Origin: Tilletia caries
Lineage: Eukaryota; Basidiomycota; Exobasidiomycetes; Tilletiales; Tilletiaceae
Length of the DNA: 64,000 nucleotides
Reading direction: 5' to 3'
Assembly (NCBI GenBank): GCA_032718865.1
Contig: JALUTQ010000039.1
Coordinates: 310,001-374,000 of the forward strand
The position numbers were made by a program, and so were the translations under genes. This document shows, piece after piece, positions 1 through 11,276 of the stretch. Numbering within the stretch: position 1 is the first letter of the stretch; every line of letters begins with the position of its first letter. The notes below the pieces were generated by a model. It was not told the DNA's origin. It worked only from the letters and a program-made list of their open reading frames with translations, and made no database searches.

Positions 1-1726
1 TCTCGTTCAATCCCGTCTTTCCGCGATTCAGCATCTCTCGCACTCGATCCAGCGAGAGATCTGACCCTGCCTTGCCAGTGAGATAGTTCTGACGAAAGAG
101 CAGCCTAGCATGTGCCATGGCGCGGCCCAAGGAGCCAGGAACTTGAGTTGATTGATGGGTTCGGGCTCGTCTTCGGACACCGCGACAACGCTGAGGATGT
201 TGTTGACCGTAAGCAGGTCTCCCACCACTGGAAGAGCCTTGTCGCCCACATTCCATCCCACATCTCTCATCGTCTGATGCAGCACTTGCTGCATTCCCGA
301 CAAGTTGCCTTCGTCCTCCTGTACGAGTTTGAGAGGGTGGATTTCAGTCTGAGTAGTGGTGAGAACGTCAATATCGTGATTTCGACGCATTCGGTGGACC
401 TCGGACAAGATCTGCTTTCGGCGTCGGCGAGAGAGCTTCATGTGACGAAAGAGGACCTCACTGATGTGGATGAGTGCTGCATCGTGTAGAAAAGACTCGT
501 CCGGTTCGAGATCCTTCACTTGGAGTGCTGTTTTTGTCCGCCAATCTGAGCGCTTCGCAGTCTTCGATCGTCAGGTCTGCGGGTTTGAACTCAGGTCCCA
601 GCTCCAACATTGTACGCATCGTGAATGAATGCATGGTAGGACTCTGCTGTATCCGTTGCTCAGCGGGGCGAACGTATATGTTGATGTTGTCCAGCACAAA
701 GATTGGTATCCGATCGTGCTTACGAGCCGAGGAAGCAGCTTGTTCCACCATACGTGTCGACATCGACGTCACAGCTCGATAGGCATAACGCTGAGACGCT
801 GTGATTCCGAGGCGATTGAGGAAGTTGAAAATCAGCGACGATGTGTTCGAAAGCTCGCAGAAGACAGCGTTGAGGCATTGGAATCGATTGCATTGTCGAC
901 TCTGCGAGAATAGTAGAGCAGAGATGACTACCGTCATCGTCTGAAAGGCATAGAAAAGATGTCAGCTCAGCGCTCATTTGACAGGTCACAGGGTTACGTT
1001 GCACATCTATACTCATACCCTTTCGGCCTTGCTCATCGGCCTGAGATCTGAATGATCAGAATCGTCCACATCCATCGCATCTTCATCCTGGTCCAACCCT
1101 TCTCCTTCCTCTTCATCGTTCTCCTCCTCCTCCTCCTCCTCTAATCCTTCTCCATCTGCCTGCGCTTCCCCCTCATTGTGTTCGTCCTCACTCTCCCCCG
1201 GGTCTCCATCAGAAGCTGTACCGCTCCCATCCACGTGTCCGTTCAATGTTGTTGTATGGTTGGTGGGAGAAATCGGAATGAGATGGCGAAGGAAGGTTGA
1301 GGTTGTCGGATATCGCTCCTGATAATGGTCGAGGAGGGCAACCCATTGACCTTGTCCTGAAGCAACCGAGTCTAACGTGGCCGAGGGAGTGTGCAAAAAA
1401 GAGTCGCGCCGGCAGTTGCGTAGCTCGTTCAGCATGACTTGGGCTGCATAAGTCATGATGGCATCGTTGAATTGGGCTTGGGCGGCGGGAACGGCTCTTT
1501 CCTTGACGTGCTGAATGAGTGACCGAACGAGCTCAGCTGGTCCGTATGTAGAGATAGCAGAACCTGCTGCGCCAGTGATCCAAAGACCGACCCTTCTATT
1601 TGCCGCGTCAGACCTGCTCAACAGCATCTCAGTTAGGAAATTTTGAAGTTGTAGTTCATTGTCGGACATGGCATCCAGCACAGCGTCAATACGCCGGGTC
1701 TTATCGTCTGAGAGTTTCGTTGCCAT
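1..1726 (-). pseudogene. DUF6589-family protein, 5' part, frameshifted, runs off left edge
   Basis: Exons read as complement 1726..1019, 940..520 and 476..<1. Intron 1 (941-1018) has a GTATGAG donor and CTTTCAG acceptor and keeps the frame. A 43-nt GT-AG intron (477-519) is needed to join the second pair of frames. The first exon gives 236 aa with a very acidic end (Glu/Asp run at 1080-1150). Exon 2 has the pattern I associate with DUF6589 proteins of basidiomycetes: FSQSRQCNRFQ, then VLDNINIYVR, and later GDLLTV. Near 105-125 the reading must jump frame with no usable splice sites: one frame ends at FLAPWAAPWHM and the next continues AHARLLFRQNYLTGKAG, then MLNRGKTGLNE to the window edge. 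I therefore read it as a decaying copy, although a single-base sequence error would look the same. DUF6589 function is unknown; the proteins are often multicopy and lie in repeat-rich regions. Confidence 0.6.
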
Positions 1727-2669
1727 AGCTGAATGCTGATCGAAGAGAAAAGGAAAAAAAAGTGCGTCAGCTTTCAGCGTCCTACATCGAGCATAAAAGC
1801 AGAATGTGTAGGAGACTAGAGTCTAGAGCCAATCGCCAACTGGTGATTGTGAAGAATCCCATCTGGGCTCAGCTCACCTTAATCGCTTTGCTGTGAATCT
1901 CAGACTTATAAATCCAGGCACAGCCAGTACACACGTCGAACAAGGCAGAAATACCGATTTGAATTGAGCAGTGTTCTGAAAAATGCGAAAAACACTGGGG
2001 GGGGGTTAGGCTTAGGCATCATTGTGAAATAGTCGCGCAAGTGTTGATGATAAAAAGGACACTCCGCACTCACATATACCGTATACGAGGACTGAGGAGG
2101 CGCGGATGTCGTCTTCTGATGAACTGTGCACGGTTGGGAATTAGGAAGTCAGAAAGATGACGCTTGCCGCTTGGAGAGAAGACTAGAATGACTACGCGGT
2201 ACTCACACTTCACAGCTACGTGACGACAGGACACGCGCACGAGAACCCCGCAAGCACGACCAGCAAGACTGCCAGGAGTCACCGAAGGCTGCGCGTTGGC
2301 TCTTGATGCGCGGTAGAAGGAGGGGATGTGCCTGTTGGAAGGTTGGGACAACAGTAGAGGATGGGGAAAGAGTCAGCAGGGAGGAAGAGGGGAAACAGTA
2401 TAGATGCGATAGTCAGCGAGCGCAGAGACAGAGAGAAGAGGTCAGCGTGTGATAGGAACTGTTGGGCCTTGATATCTGCTTGCTCACAGTGTGCAGATGG
2501 GCTTGCTCGATGTTGACGTGAGTATCAGCAGCAGGATCGCATCTGGCAGAATGAAGGGTGATCGTGTGTGACTTTGGTAACTCCGCTTCCAGCTCTGCCG
2601 GAAACCTCAGCACTTGTCATGTGACCGCCTTGCGGCGTCGCCGGGCACGCCGGCGGTCACACGTTGTGA
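1727..2669. other. intergenic, no gene recognised
   Basis: This is the upstream side of the DUF6589 gene. Only short unconnected reading frames occur, and they have no recognisable similarity. It contains a run of nine G at about 1998-2006. The sequence just before 2668 is not shared with the second copy of the dispersed repeat, so this edge helps define the repeat boundary. Confidence 0.5.
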
Positions 2670-4632
2670 TTAGGTCACCCTGGCTATAACGCAGCAGGCC
2701 TATCCGCTGTCCACCTCACATTTCCCGTTGCTCTCAAGACTCACACTAACTCCTCAAGCCTCGATCCTCCATGCTCTGTTAGCTACGTCGAGCTCCTTGT
2801 ATCGTGCTAACCATTTCCTTCCCTTTGCCCCTCATTCTGGTCACAGCTATCAGTATCATTCCGGACACGCGACAGTAACCGACGCCGCGTGCCACTGGCC
2901 ACAAGACTATCTCCGGCGAGCTCGCTGGTCAAGGGCGGTCATTCATTCCGATTCGCAGCTTGCTGGCTAGCTGATCTTCTTGATTGCTCGATTCCAGCGC
3001 ATCCTCAGCTCACAGACACCTCCGCTCTCTTCTGCAGTTTCAGATATGGTCGCAAAGCAGCGAATGGATTGTGCGCTTGCGCTTAGCTTCTCTGCTCATT
3101 CTTCTTTTCCTTTCTCTTTCTCACACCTCAATTCCTGCTGAATTCTGATCCCACTTTCCAGGAATCCAACGTACACATGCATGCCAGCACTCCATCGATG
3201 CGCTGACATCTTCATCACGCAGCGCGACAGGTCGCGCTCTCAAACGCTAGGCTCTTCCAGCGTTCAACACTGCCAGCATGGCGAAGGTGTCGGAACACAC
3301 CCAGCATCTGGTCAGTGTCTTGTGCTCCGTCTCTCCCCTGTGCAATAGATGTCGCTCGCTGACCTGCAGCATCGTCTGTTCCTCTCTTGATGACTCTGGA
3401 ACAGGCAATCTGATCGGCCCACGAGGGTATAAAACGAGGCTCTCCGGAGACCTTTCCTTCCCACTTTTTCCCCTCACCCTCTTCGTCTTCACCGAGCCAC
3501 ACACTCTCCTCTCTCATCATCAACCATTAATCTACCATTCCATACACTCTTCTACTCTTCCACTCTTCCACTCTTCCACTCTTCCACTCTTTCAATCTTC
3601 CACTTCTTCACTCCTCCACCCTCTCACTTATGGAGCCTCCCTTCAGCGTCGCCGTCAGCACTCTCACTCGTGGACGATCGGCCCGCCCTTCAACCATCGC
3701 TGCTCGGCACCGACTTACATCCACAACTTCATCTTCCATCTTCATCACAACCTCGACCATCTCTCTAGACCGACCCGGTCTTTGACGGCTCCAATACTCA
3801 GTCTGTCTTGCCCCTCCCACCCCTCTTCAGACCTCCCTCACGACCTCCCTCACGGCCTCACTCACCACCTCAAGTGTTCAACACCCCATGAGGCCGGCAC
3901 CATGGAGCGTCACAACAACCGAGTCTCGAGGTGTGGGTGCATCGGGTACAGCGATTTCCAGGACACGGGTCGGTTCGAACTGGAGGAAGGCCACCCACGA
4001 CTCAGAGCGGGATCGCGAAGCGGACGAGCTCGACATCGACCCCGGATAGAGGGCGCCCCGGCGGCGTCGGCGGCTGGCTACCCTTCAAGACCTCAAGGAT
4101 TGGACAGTGCTGCGGACGGCTCTCTTCGTGTGTCTCATACGATGGCGCAGACACCAAGATCCGTCACTCAACGCACACTGACCCGGTTCTTCGAGGTCGA
4201 GGGGGATGGCCGTGCCTCTTCTGCCCCTGACCGACTCGGCTGCCCTTCAAGACCTCAAGTATCGGACAGTGTTCGGACGGCTCTCTTCGTGTGTCTCATA
4301 CGATGGCGCAGACACCAAGATCCGTCACCCATCGCACACTGTTCCGGTCTTCGAGGTCGAGGGGGGTTTCATTGGTTGGTCAGGGTAGGTCAGGGATTCT
4401 CCCTATCCGGGGATCGTATCGTCCGCTTCGCCGCTGTGAGTCCTTCTCTGGGTCGTCTTCGGATTCGGCTTTCTCATTCTCAGAGCGCAGTGGCTGGGGG
4501 GCTTCTCCTGAGCTCTACCTCTCACCCCTCCTCCTCCTAAACCCACTTCAGCTGGTCGGGCTCGTTATGGGTTTGTCATACGAGCCCAGCCAAGCCCCCC
4601 AAGTGGGTAGGAGGAGGGGACGACCATGTATT
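2670..4632 (+). repeat. left arm of dispersed inverted repeat (IR1)
   Basis: About 1.96 kb that reappears in inverted orientation at 29190-31525. Homology starts near GGTCACC at 2671 and ends shortly after the GTGGGTAGG motif near 4610. Inside are a TATA box (TATAAAA, 3428-3434), a CT-rich leader with four to five copies of the octamer CCACTCTT (about 3546-3592), and two tandem copies of a 162-bp unit (from 4081 and from 4243). One frame stays open for 420 codons (3278-4540), but the matching frame is broken in the other arm, so I do not treat it as a conserved gene. It resembles a dispersed non-autonomous element with its own promoter. I see no transposase, reverse transcriptase or clear target-site duplication. 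Confidence 0.75.
4081..4375 (+). repeat. tandem 162-bp unit inside IR1
   Basis: Two adjacent copies begin with CCCTTCAAGACCTCAAG at 4081 and 4243. Each contains ACGGCTCTCTTCGTGTGTCT and a conserved TTCGAGGTCGAGG element. The same doubled arrangement is present in the other arm (about 29460-29750), so the tandem duplication predates the spread of the repeat. Confidence 0.75.
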
Positions 4633-4979
4633 TAGATTTACTTCTGGACCCTGCAATACAACTCTCTTACTTTTCTCTATATCCAGTTGTTGTACATGCT
4701 TCTCTTCACTGCTTCAATCGTCCCATCAGACTGGGCAGGCTAGAAAATAACAAGTTTAGTATGTGGGGACGATCGATGATACATGTGGTATGATACAGAG
4801 TAGGGATCCTTGCGAGCGACCACCAGATCCAGCCTCTGCTTCAAAGCTGGGTGTGTGCTTGGAAGGGAGAGCGCGAGCCGACATCTCACCCCCTTGGCCG
4901 GCAGATATGCTGTTGGTGGGCTCCGGGTGTCGATGTCGTATCAGCGTGGGTCGTGATGTCGCGAGTCCTGTCCGCTCCA
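4633..4979. other. spacer between IR1 and GH13 relic
   Basis: Unique sequence with no recognisable gene. It would be the 3' flank of the alpha-glucosidase relic on the minus strand. Confidence 0.4.
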
Positions 4980-6362
4980 TCAGCTCAGAATGTACAGCCG
5001 TGCCTCGAAAGGTTCCAGAACCTGCAAAGACCGTTCCTCCTTGTCCACCTCGTAGTTGCACGCCACGAGCTTGGACGAGAGATACCTCGCCTCGCCCGCT
5101 GCATCCGTAACGTATCGGCCGAGGTCAACCCCTTCGAGGCGCGCGCGAGCAAAGTTCCCCACAAAGACGGCCGTCACGCCGTCGAGCTCCCTGACGAAAT
5201 TGAAGATGGGCGAGCCCGTCTGGCCTTCTTCTGGCGCTGGGACAGGGATGTCGAGGACGCGGTAGGAACCGTAGACCAGGACGTCGTGAGCTTTGCGAAG
5301 TTGGATCGAGCGTTTCCAGAAGTGGAAGACGCTGGTGGGGTCGGTGCGCTGGACGCGGACGTTGCAGGTGATGTTGTCCGGGTTGAACTTCATCCAGAAC
5401 TTGGCGGACGGGTCGGAGAAGAAGCCTGCGCTTGGTGTGTCGTCCCACTACCGAATTATGAGAGCACTGAGGTTGAGCCGAACAGACGCGGGGAGAGGGT
5501 ATTTGACAACGAGACTCACCGCAATAGGAGTACGGGCGTTGTCGCGTGCCTTTCGCATAATGCTCATCATCACCTGCTTTTCAAAGTCGGCAGGCACGGG
5601 CACGCCCTTCTGCGCACTCTCCTCCTGCTTCTCCGCCATCACGTCCTTGTGATACCTGACGTTGAGATGAAGAAGAGATCCAGTCAGCAGAGTAGAAACG
5701 TCAGGAATGGGCATAGTGGAGGAGAGGACAGAATGCGCACCGCTTTGAGACGATGTCGTCGTACTCGCTGATAGTCCAGTCCGCTGGCACGTTGAGCATG
5801 CCCAGCTCCTCACCCTGATAGACGAAGAGCGTTCTGGCGAGGGAGCAGGAGAACAGGGCGAGTAGCTTGGCACCCCATCGATAGCGTGGGTCCTCAGCAT
5901 ACACGCCGCTGTGGACGAGGTTTGTGTTCAGAATATTGTCAGCGTGGTTCCGCATATCCTTGAAGTGAATCCGAGCTTACTCACAGCATGTTGGAGAGAC
6001 TGCGAGGCCTGTAAGGGCAAGGAGATTGTGACATGTCAATGTGGTATTTTCATAGTAAATGTTGAATCAGAGACAAGTACCACTACTAATTGGTCATGGT
6101 TGCTCAAGAAATTTCCCAACCAGCTATCATAAACGAGTGCCCAGTGCTGCCACTCCGAGATGGTCTTTTGGAACGAGTCAAAGACCGACGTGGTCGAAGG
6201 TGGCAAATCAAGGCTCAGATGGTCAAATGTGAATAGCTGCTGCAGCGGTTTACCGTGCTGGGTCGTGTCGAGCGCTTGCTGGACGGTGTTCAGACCAGAC
6301 TCGCCGACGGTGAAGGCGTTGTAGTGCACGAGGACGCCGTTGTGCAGGATTATTGCATTGTC
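4980..6362 (-). pseudogene. alpha-glucosidase (GH13 maltase-type), C-terminal relic
   Basis: Minus-strand exons about 6362..6119, then 6008..5985, 5908..5741, 5655..5520 and 5447..4980. Together they encode the second half of a maltase: NAFTVGESG (around the catalytic Glu), LGNFLSNHDQ (catalytic Asp), PRSLSNML, VYQGEELGMLNVP, MRKARDNARTPIAW, FHFWKRSIQLRK and the C-terminal beta domain ending LYILS. The last three introns splice in frame. The first does not: after NHDQ a phase-2 donor is required, and the sequence there is CA|ATTAGT instead of the expected CA|GTTAGT, as if the donor G had become A. The N-terminal half of the barrel (about 280-300 residues, with the nucleophile Asp) is absent upstream of 6362. 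Both facts say relic. In life the enzyme would hydrolyse maltose and sucrose alpha-glucosides. Confidence 0.8.
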
Positions 6363-7774
6363 TATGAGGAGGAGGGAACGGAAAGTCGTACGGCGATCTG
6401 ATCACGTAAATACTGCAATCAGGGGTGGAGCTCGAGAGCGTAGCCGTCAGCCGAAGCGATCGATGAAATAGTCCTCCTTCGACTGGCTAGTACGGAGTAC
6501 CATAGTACTGCGTCTTGACGGAGAAGCCCTGTGAACCGTAGCCGAAGCCAGCGGTGCTGCCACGTCCGAAGTGAAAAGCAAGTTGAAAAGGTCAGGCCAG
6601 CAGGGATCGAAAATTGTGTCCAGGAAACAGGCCGTCCTCAGAGAGAACTCATGCAGAAGGTACCGTTGTTGTACAGGTTGAGCCACTGGTCGAGGGAGGT
6701 ATGATGGAGGAGCCTTTGGCGTCGCTGACCAGGCTGTTGTAGCTGTGGCTGAGACCCGTCGGAGTCGCGCCACCGATAACCGACAGTCAAAGCTATGTTG
6801 CGATGGCCACTGGCACGGGTCAATCGAGTCCGAATTGGCTTCTGTGGGAAAGAAGAGAAAAGCTGCAACGGAAGAAGTGATGCGAACGAAATGTAGATGA
6901 AAGTGAGTTGGAAAGTAAGCTGAGCAAGGATGCAACGATCAAGCGGGTCTGCCTTCATAGGAACTCGGGCGCTACAGCAGCCTTGAGATTTTCGTTGAAG
7001 CGCATGGTCCTGATCTGTCATCTGAGAGAGCAAGGAAACAGATAGAGACTTTAGAGAGGATGAGCATGTCAACCTCCAGATGACCCTGACGTATCGGACT
7101 ACCTGGTCGCCGGAAGAACAGGCGAATGGCGGCTCCACCCAGCTGGCAGCTGGCAGCTGACCCGGAACGCGTCGCATACTGCCGAGAGGCCGTCTGTTCT
7201 TTGCCGCATCTACAGACTGAGGATGGATGCTGGATGTAGAGAGATCATCAGAGACACTGGTGGTGGCGATGCGGTGATGGGTCAAGCGGTCATCAAGTTC
7301 TTCCGGTCGTCCTGGTCTGGTTCTACGCGGAGTTCCGCGGTCCGCTCCTTCGCTACGGCTTCCTCGTTGACGGCTTCGCCATTTTTTGAGGGACGTCCAC
7401 CACATGCTTTTCTACTGACACAGAGCACCTTGAAGTACGCCCCCTTCCCACTCTCCCTGAGCGCTTGAGCCTTGAGCCACAACCGGGAGCGTTTCCTCAC
7501 CTCTGACTTCCGACGGCTGGCGATGCACTCACTGCGCTGACGTGCGAGAGCATCAGCCCGACTTTCATTTGTCTTGCCTTGCCTGTGTCCTTGGTGCAAT
7601 CCGTCGCTTACCTCTTCTGCTTACAGAACAGCAAAGGAGGTACCAGAATCATGCTGGATGAAGGTATATAACGCGCACCGATCCGGGTACTGACAGCTAC
7701 CTTTCCCCTCACTCGCACGCATTACATCTTCTTCATTCCACATCACCCCTTAAGCACTCTCAAAATCTTTCCAA
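6363..7774. other. no intact gene; possible remnants on the minus strand, then promoter of the next gene
   Basis: On the minus strand about 6500-6830 holds fragments with a coding flavour: one ends GFSVKTQYYGTPY before a stop near 6499, and another reads NLYNNGTFC near 6660. I could not splice them into one protein. The upper end (7600-7774) is the promoter of the secreted-protein gene, with a TATA element (TATATAA) about 100 nt before its ATG. Confidence 0.35.
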
Positions 7775-8519
7775 ATGCAGCTCAGCACCATCATCACCGT
7801 GGCCGCCTTCGTCACCCTGAACATGGCCCTCGGCACCAATGCCCTGCCTGCGACGTCGGCTGCAACCTCCAGCTCAAACTCGAAGTTCGTCTGTGACAAG
7901 GCGGCAACCTGGAGGGATTCCCGACTCTCCATCCGGTCCCTTTCCACCGACGCCAAGACTCAGTCCGTTAACGGGTTCACGGACCACAACTCTCGTGGTC
8001 GACTTGCGATCGCATCGGCCCCGTCGTACACAGCCGACTGGAGGTTCTACACCTGCAAGGGCCCTGGTGTTCCCACGTCCAGCCAGAGCAACGGCGCAGG
8101 TGATCTGGTGTACGGACGCTTGTACAGCAACGGCACTGGACTTTGTGCGTCCGTCGACAGCTTCCCTGCCACTTCCGAACGCCAGGTCATCTGGGAGAAG
8201 GTGTGCGCCACGGACGCGACCAAGGCCACCAAGCAGCTCTTCTCCTACTCGCCCTCCAACAAGGTGAGCACATTGTCATGATTTAACCTGTCCGCCCCCG
8301 TCGCACAGCCTCATGTCCCATTCTGCCTTCTTCCTTGCTCTTCTCCTACAGGAACTCCTCTTTGTTGGTGAGTTGCCTACCAACGGCAGCAAGGGTGTCT
8401 ATGTCATCGACACCCACGTCAACAACTACATCCCCGACTATCCCACCACCGAGATCGCCGTCCGTCACACAAACACTTACAGTGGCAAGCACTACATCCT
8501 CAAGCGGGTCCCTTCGTGA
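7775..8519 (+). CDS. small secreted protein, unknown
   Basis: Two exons, 7775..8263 and 8352..8519, with a canonical GTGAGC...CTACAG intron, give 218 aa. The first 23 residues form a clear signal peptide (MQLSTIITVAAFVTLNMALG) ending near a small-residue cleavage site before a Thr/Ser-rich stretch. Four Cys (FVCDK, FYTCKG, GLCAS, EKVCAT) could make two disulphides. There is a sequon at NGT. I do not recognise a family; size, Cys count and the sequence after the signal are those of fungal apoplastic or effector-like secreted proteins. TATA box near 7673. No close paralogue is visible in the window, though the fragment NLYNNGTFC at about 6660 faintly resembles its LYSNGTGLC. Function is not inferred. 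Confidence 0.8.
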
Positions 8520-9037
8520 TGCACGCACATCGCTACTACTCCCTTTCCTGGACTTGTACATATTCACCCTTTCATCTCCTTCCTAAACTTTCCTGACTTC
8601 AAGTGAGAGTCCCAGCCCGCCCAGGAGCGCTCTTGCCTCTCACTCGTGAGCGATGGATACGAAGTGTCTCCTTTTACATTACGCTTGCGATGTTTTCAGA
8701 GTTGATGTACAACCTTTTTCGGGGGAAGGAAGCAGCGTCCCCCGACCAATATGGGCATGTCGGGGAGGGACTGGGCGATGGGGGAACCGGAGGTGCGTTT
8801 TGCGTTTGCGGCATAGATTATAGCGCCCTTCCGCCCATGCGAATGTGCAGCACGCACTGGGCAGGAAGGAGTGGGAATCGAGGAGACCGAGAGGAGAAAA
8901 GAGAGATGAAACGGGAAGAGAGGGAAGGGTTACGGACTGACGGTGTCGTCCGGCCTGACGAGTTTCGAGAAGGCGATATTCGAGGAAGTGGGAGAGGATT
9001 CGAACGACCGGCATGGAATGGCCTGACGAATGCTCTA
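8520..9037. other. convergent 3' intergenic region
   Basis: Lies between the end of the secreted-protein gene (plus) and the end of ADE4 (minus). No coding signal is supported on either strand. Confidence 0.5.
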
Positions 9038-11276
9038 TCAGCGCGACCAGGCGTTGTAGAGACTGCGGGACGAGACACAAGGGATTCAAAAATGCGATCA
9101 ATGGACAAGAACCAAAAGCTTAAGCTGGTTCAATGTATGATGTGCGAACTTCAAACTCACCCAATATCGTCTGCGCCGTTCATCGGGCCATTACACGACA
9201 CCCGACCCTTGGCAGCCTCCTCCTCCTCCTCTTCATGATCATGCAACCGACGCGAATTCGTGCGCAACAGAGGCGGAGCCGGCGTCGCCAGTTTTGACGA
9301 ACTCTCTTGTTGCGAAGCATCGCCGACGCTGGCACTACCATTGGGAAGCACCGCCGCCCCGCCGACTTCGCTACTCGAGGTGATCTTGGGATCTTGAGCG
9401 CCTTCGCCCGGCGTCCTGGCGACAGCCACCAGGGGCACCCGCTGCGCGTTCGCCTTGATTTTGGCGTTTTCTGAACGGACTCCCTCGAGTTGCTCGAGGA
9501 ACTGCGTGTCGACGCCGCCGGTGACGTAGTTGCCGTCAAAGACGGAGCAGTCGAAGCGCCCGATCGAAGGGTTGAACTGACGGACACTCTCGATGAGGTC
9601 CGGAAGGGTCTGGTAGATGACGAGGTCGGCCTGGATGTAACTGGCCACCTCGGACTCGCTCCGGCCATGGGCAACGAGTTCGTGCCGCGAGGGCATGTCG
9701 ATGCCGTACACGTTGGAGTGTCGGATCGGAGGAGCACAGGAAGCCATGATGACCTTGCGTGCACCGGCGTCCCGCGCCATTTGAATGATCTCCTTCGACG
9801 TAGTTCCGCGCACAATGGAGTCGTCCACAAGCAACACGCTTTTCTCGGCAAACTCGAGAGCCATCGCGTTCAACTTGCGACGCACGTTTTTCCGGCGCAC
9901 GCTCTGGCCGGGCATGATGAACGTCCGACCGACATATCGGTTCTTCACAAAGCCTTCTCGGTAGGGGATGTTCAACCGCTGGGCGACCTGCAAGGCGGCC
10001 ACACGACTTGTGTCGGGCACGGGAATGACGACGTCGACCGTCTCGCCCGCCTCCTTGAGCACCCTCCGAACCTCCTCTGCGAGCTTGTCCCCCATGGCCA
10101 TGCGACTCCGGTACACGCTGATCCCGTCAAGAACACTGTCCGGACGCGCAAAGTACACGTACTCGAAAATGTCAGGCGCAAACGTGAGCTCGGCGGCGGC
10201 TTCTGGGTGCACGTCGCTGAAGGAACGCCGACTGACGGCCGTGCGCGTGATGATGACGGCCTCGCCCGGCTTGACATCTTCGAAATCCTCGAAGCCGAGC
10301 GCGTCCGAGACGACGCTCTCGGAAGTGAAGCAGTAGTCCTTTCCATTGCCTGATGGGGTGTCTGCGTTGGGGAATTCTGCCGAGCTGTTGCGCGAACAGA
10401 CACCGAGCGGCCGAATGCCGTGTGGATCCCGGAAGGCGATAATGCCAAAGCCTGCGAGCAGAGCCACGCACGCGTAGCCGCCGCGTGCTTGCTTCATGAG
10501 CGAAAAGATGGCCGTGAAGATGTCCTCTTCGTTGATACTGTGAGAACACGCGATCAAAAGCGCATACATGCACGCATGTGTCAGAAATTCTCGAATTGAG
10601 AAGACGCAGGACGCCGCGCTGCGCCAGTTTCACCCAATACAGAACCGATACGCCGTCTCATTTCCCAGCGCTGTAACAACTCACCGAATCTTGCCAGTGG
10701 CCTGCAGGTTGTTCGCAAAGATGTTGAGCAAGACCTCCGAGTCGGAGTCGGTGTTGATGTGCCGGTGCGCCTCGGTATCGAGGTAGTCGCGCAGCTCGGG
10801 CGTGTTGATGAGGTTGCCGTTGTGCGCAAAGACGATGCCGTAGGGCGAGTTCACGTAGAAGGGTTGGGCCTCGGAGTGCGCGGAGGAGCCGGCGGTGGGA
10901 TATCGCACTGGCGGTGAGACGAACGGAGGTCGTGTGCGCACACCACATTGTGACAGAACCAAGAACAAGAGAGCCCCTTCGTCAGCCTGTGACACTCCCT
11001 ACAAGAAGCATTTATCTGCGGTTTGGAAAGAAGGAAGGAAGAATACTCACCGTGACCGATACCCATGCTACCCTGCAACCGCGCGAGACTGTCGACATTG
11101 AAGACATCGCGGACCATGCCGTTCGCCTTGCACTGGAAGAAGCGGCCCTTATGCCCGCAGGTGACGATGCCCGCCGCGTCCTGTCCGCGGTGCTGGAGGA
11201 GGGAGAGGGCCTCGTTGATCTCGGGCGCGGCGGCCTGTTCCTGCGCCGCGAGCAGGATGGCCACGATCCCGCACAT
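9038..11276 (-). CDS. ADE4: amidophosphoribosyltransferase
   Basis: Four exons: complement 11276..11051, 10907..10685, 10537..9161 and a 25-nt last exon 9062..9038, giving 616 aa. The enzyme transfers the glutamine amide to PRPP, the first committed step of purine synthesis, in the cytosol. The start MCGIV gives the N-terminal nucleophile Cys of class II glutamine amidotransferases. [21 protein letters not shown] and TDSDSEVLL belong to that domain. DPHGIRPLG follows, and [13 protein letters not shown] is the PRPP-binding loop of the phosphoribosyltransferase domain. Without the last intron the protein would end ...GADDIG at a TGA that is itself part of a GTGAGT donor. Splicing to 9062 gives GLYNAWSR, so I prefer the four-exon model. 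An extra low-complexity stretch (Ser/Ala-rich, about residues 540-590) lengthens it beyond the usual 510-560. Confidence 0.93.

Noticed and set aside
3278..4540. 420-codon open frame in IR1 left arm
   Set aside because: The corresponding frame is broken in the right arm, the composition is repeat-driven, and it contains the tandem 162-bp units read in one frame; no family resemblance.
2670..4632. long terminal repeat of a retrotransposon
   Set aside because: The two copies are inverted and 24.6 kb apart with ordinary genes between; no gag/pol, primer-binding site or TG...CA ends could be fixed.
8990..9070. tRNA-like sequence on the minus strand (GGTCGTTCGAATCC with upstream GATAGAGC)
   Set aside because: The T-stem does not pair and no acceptor stem closes it; it overlaps the last ADE4 exon and intron.
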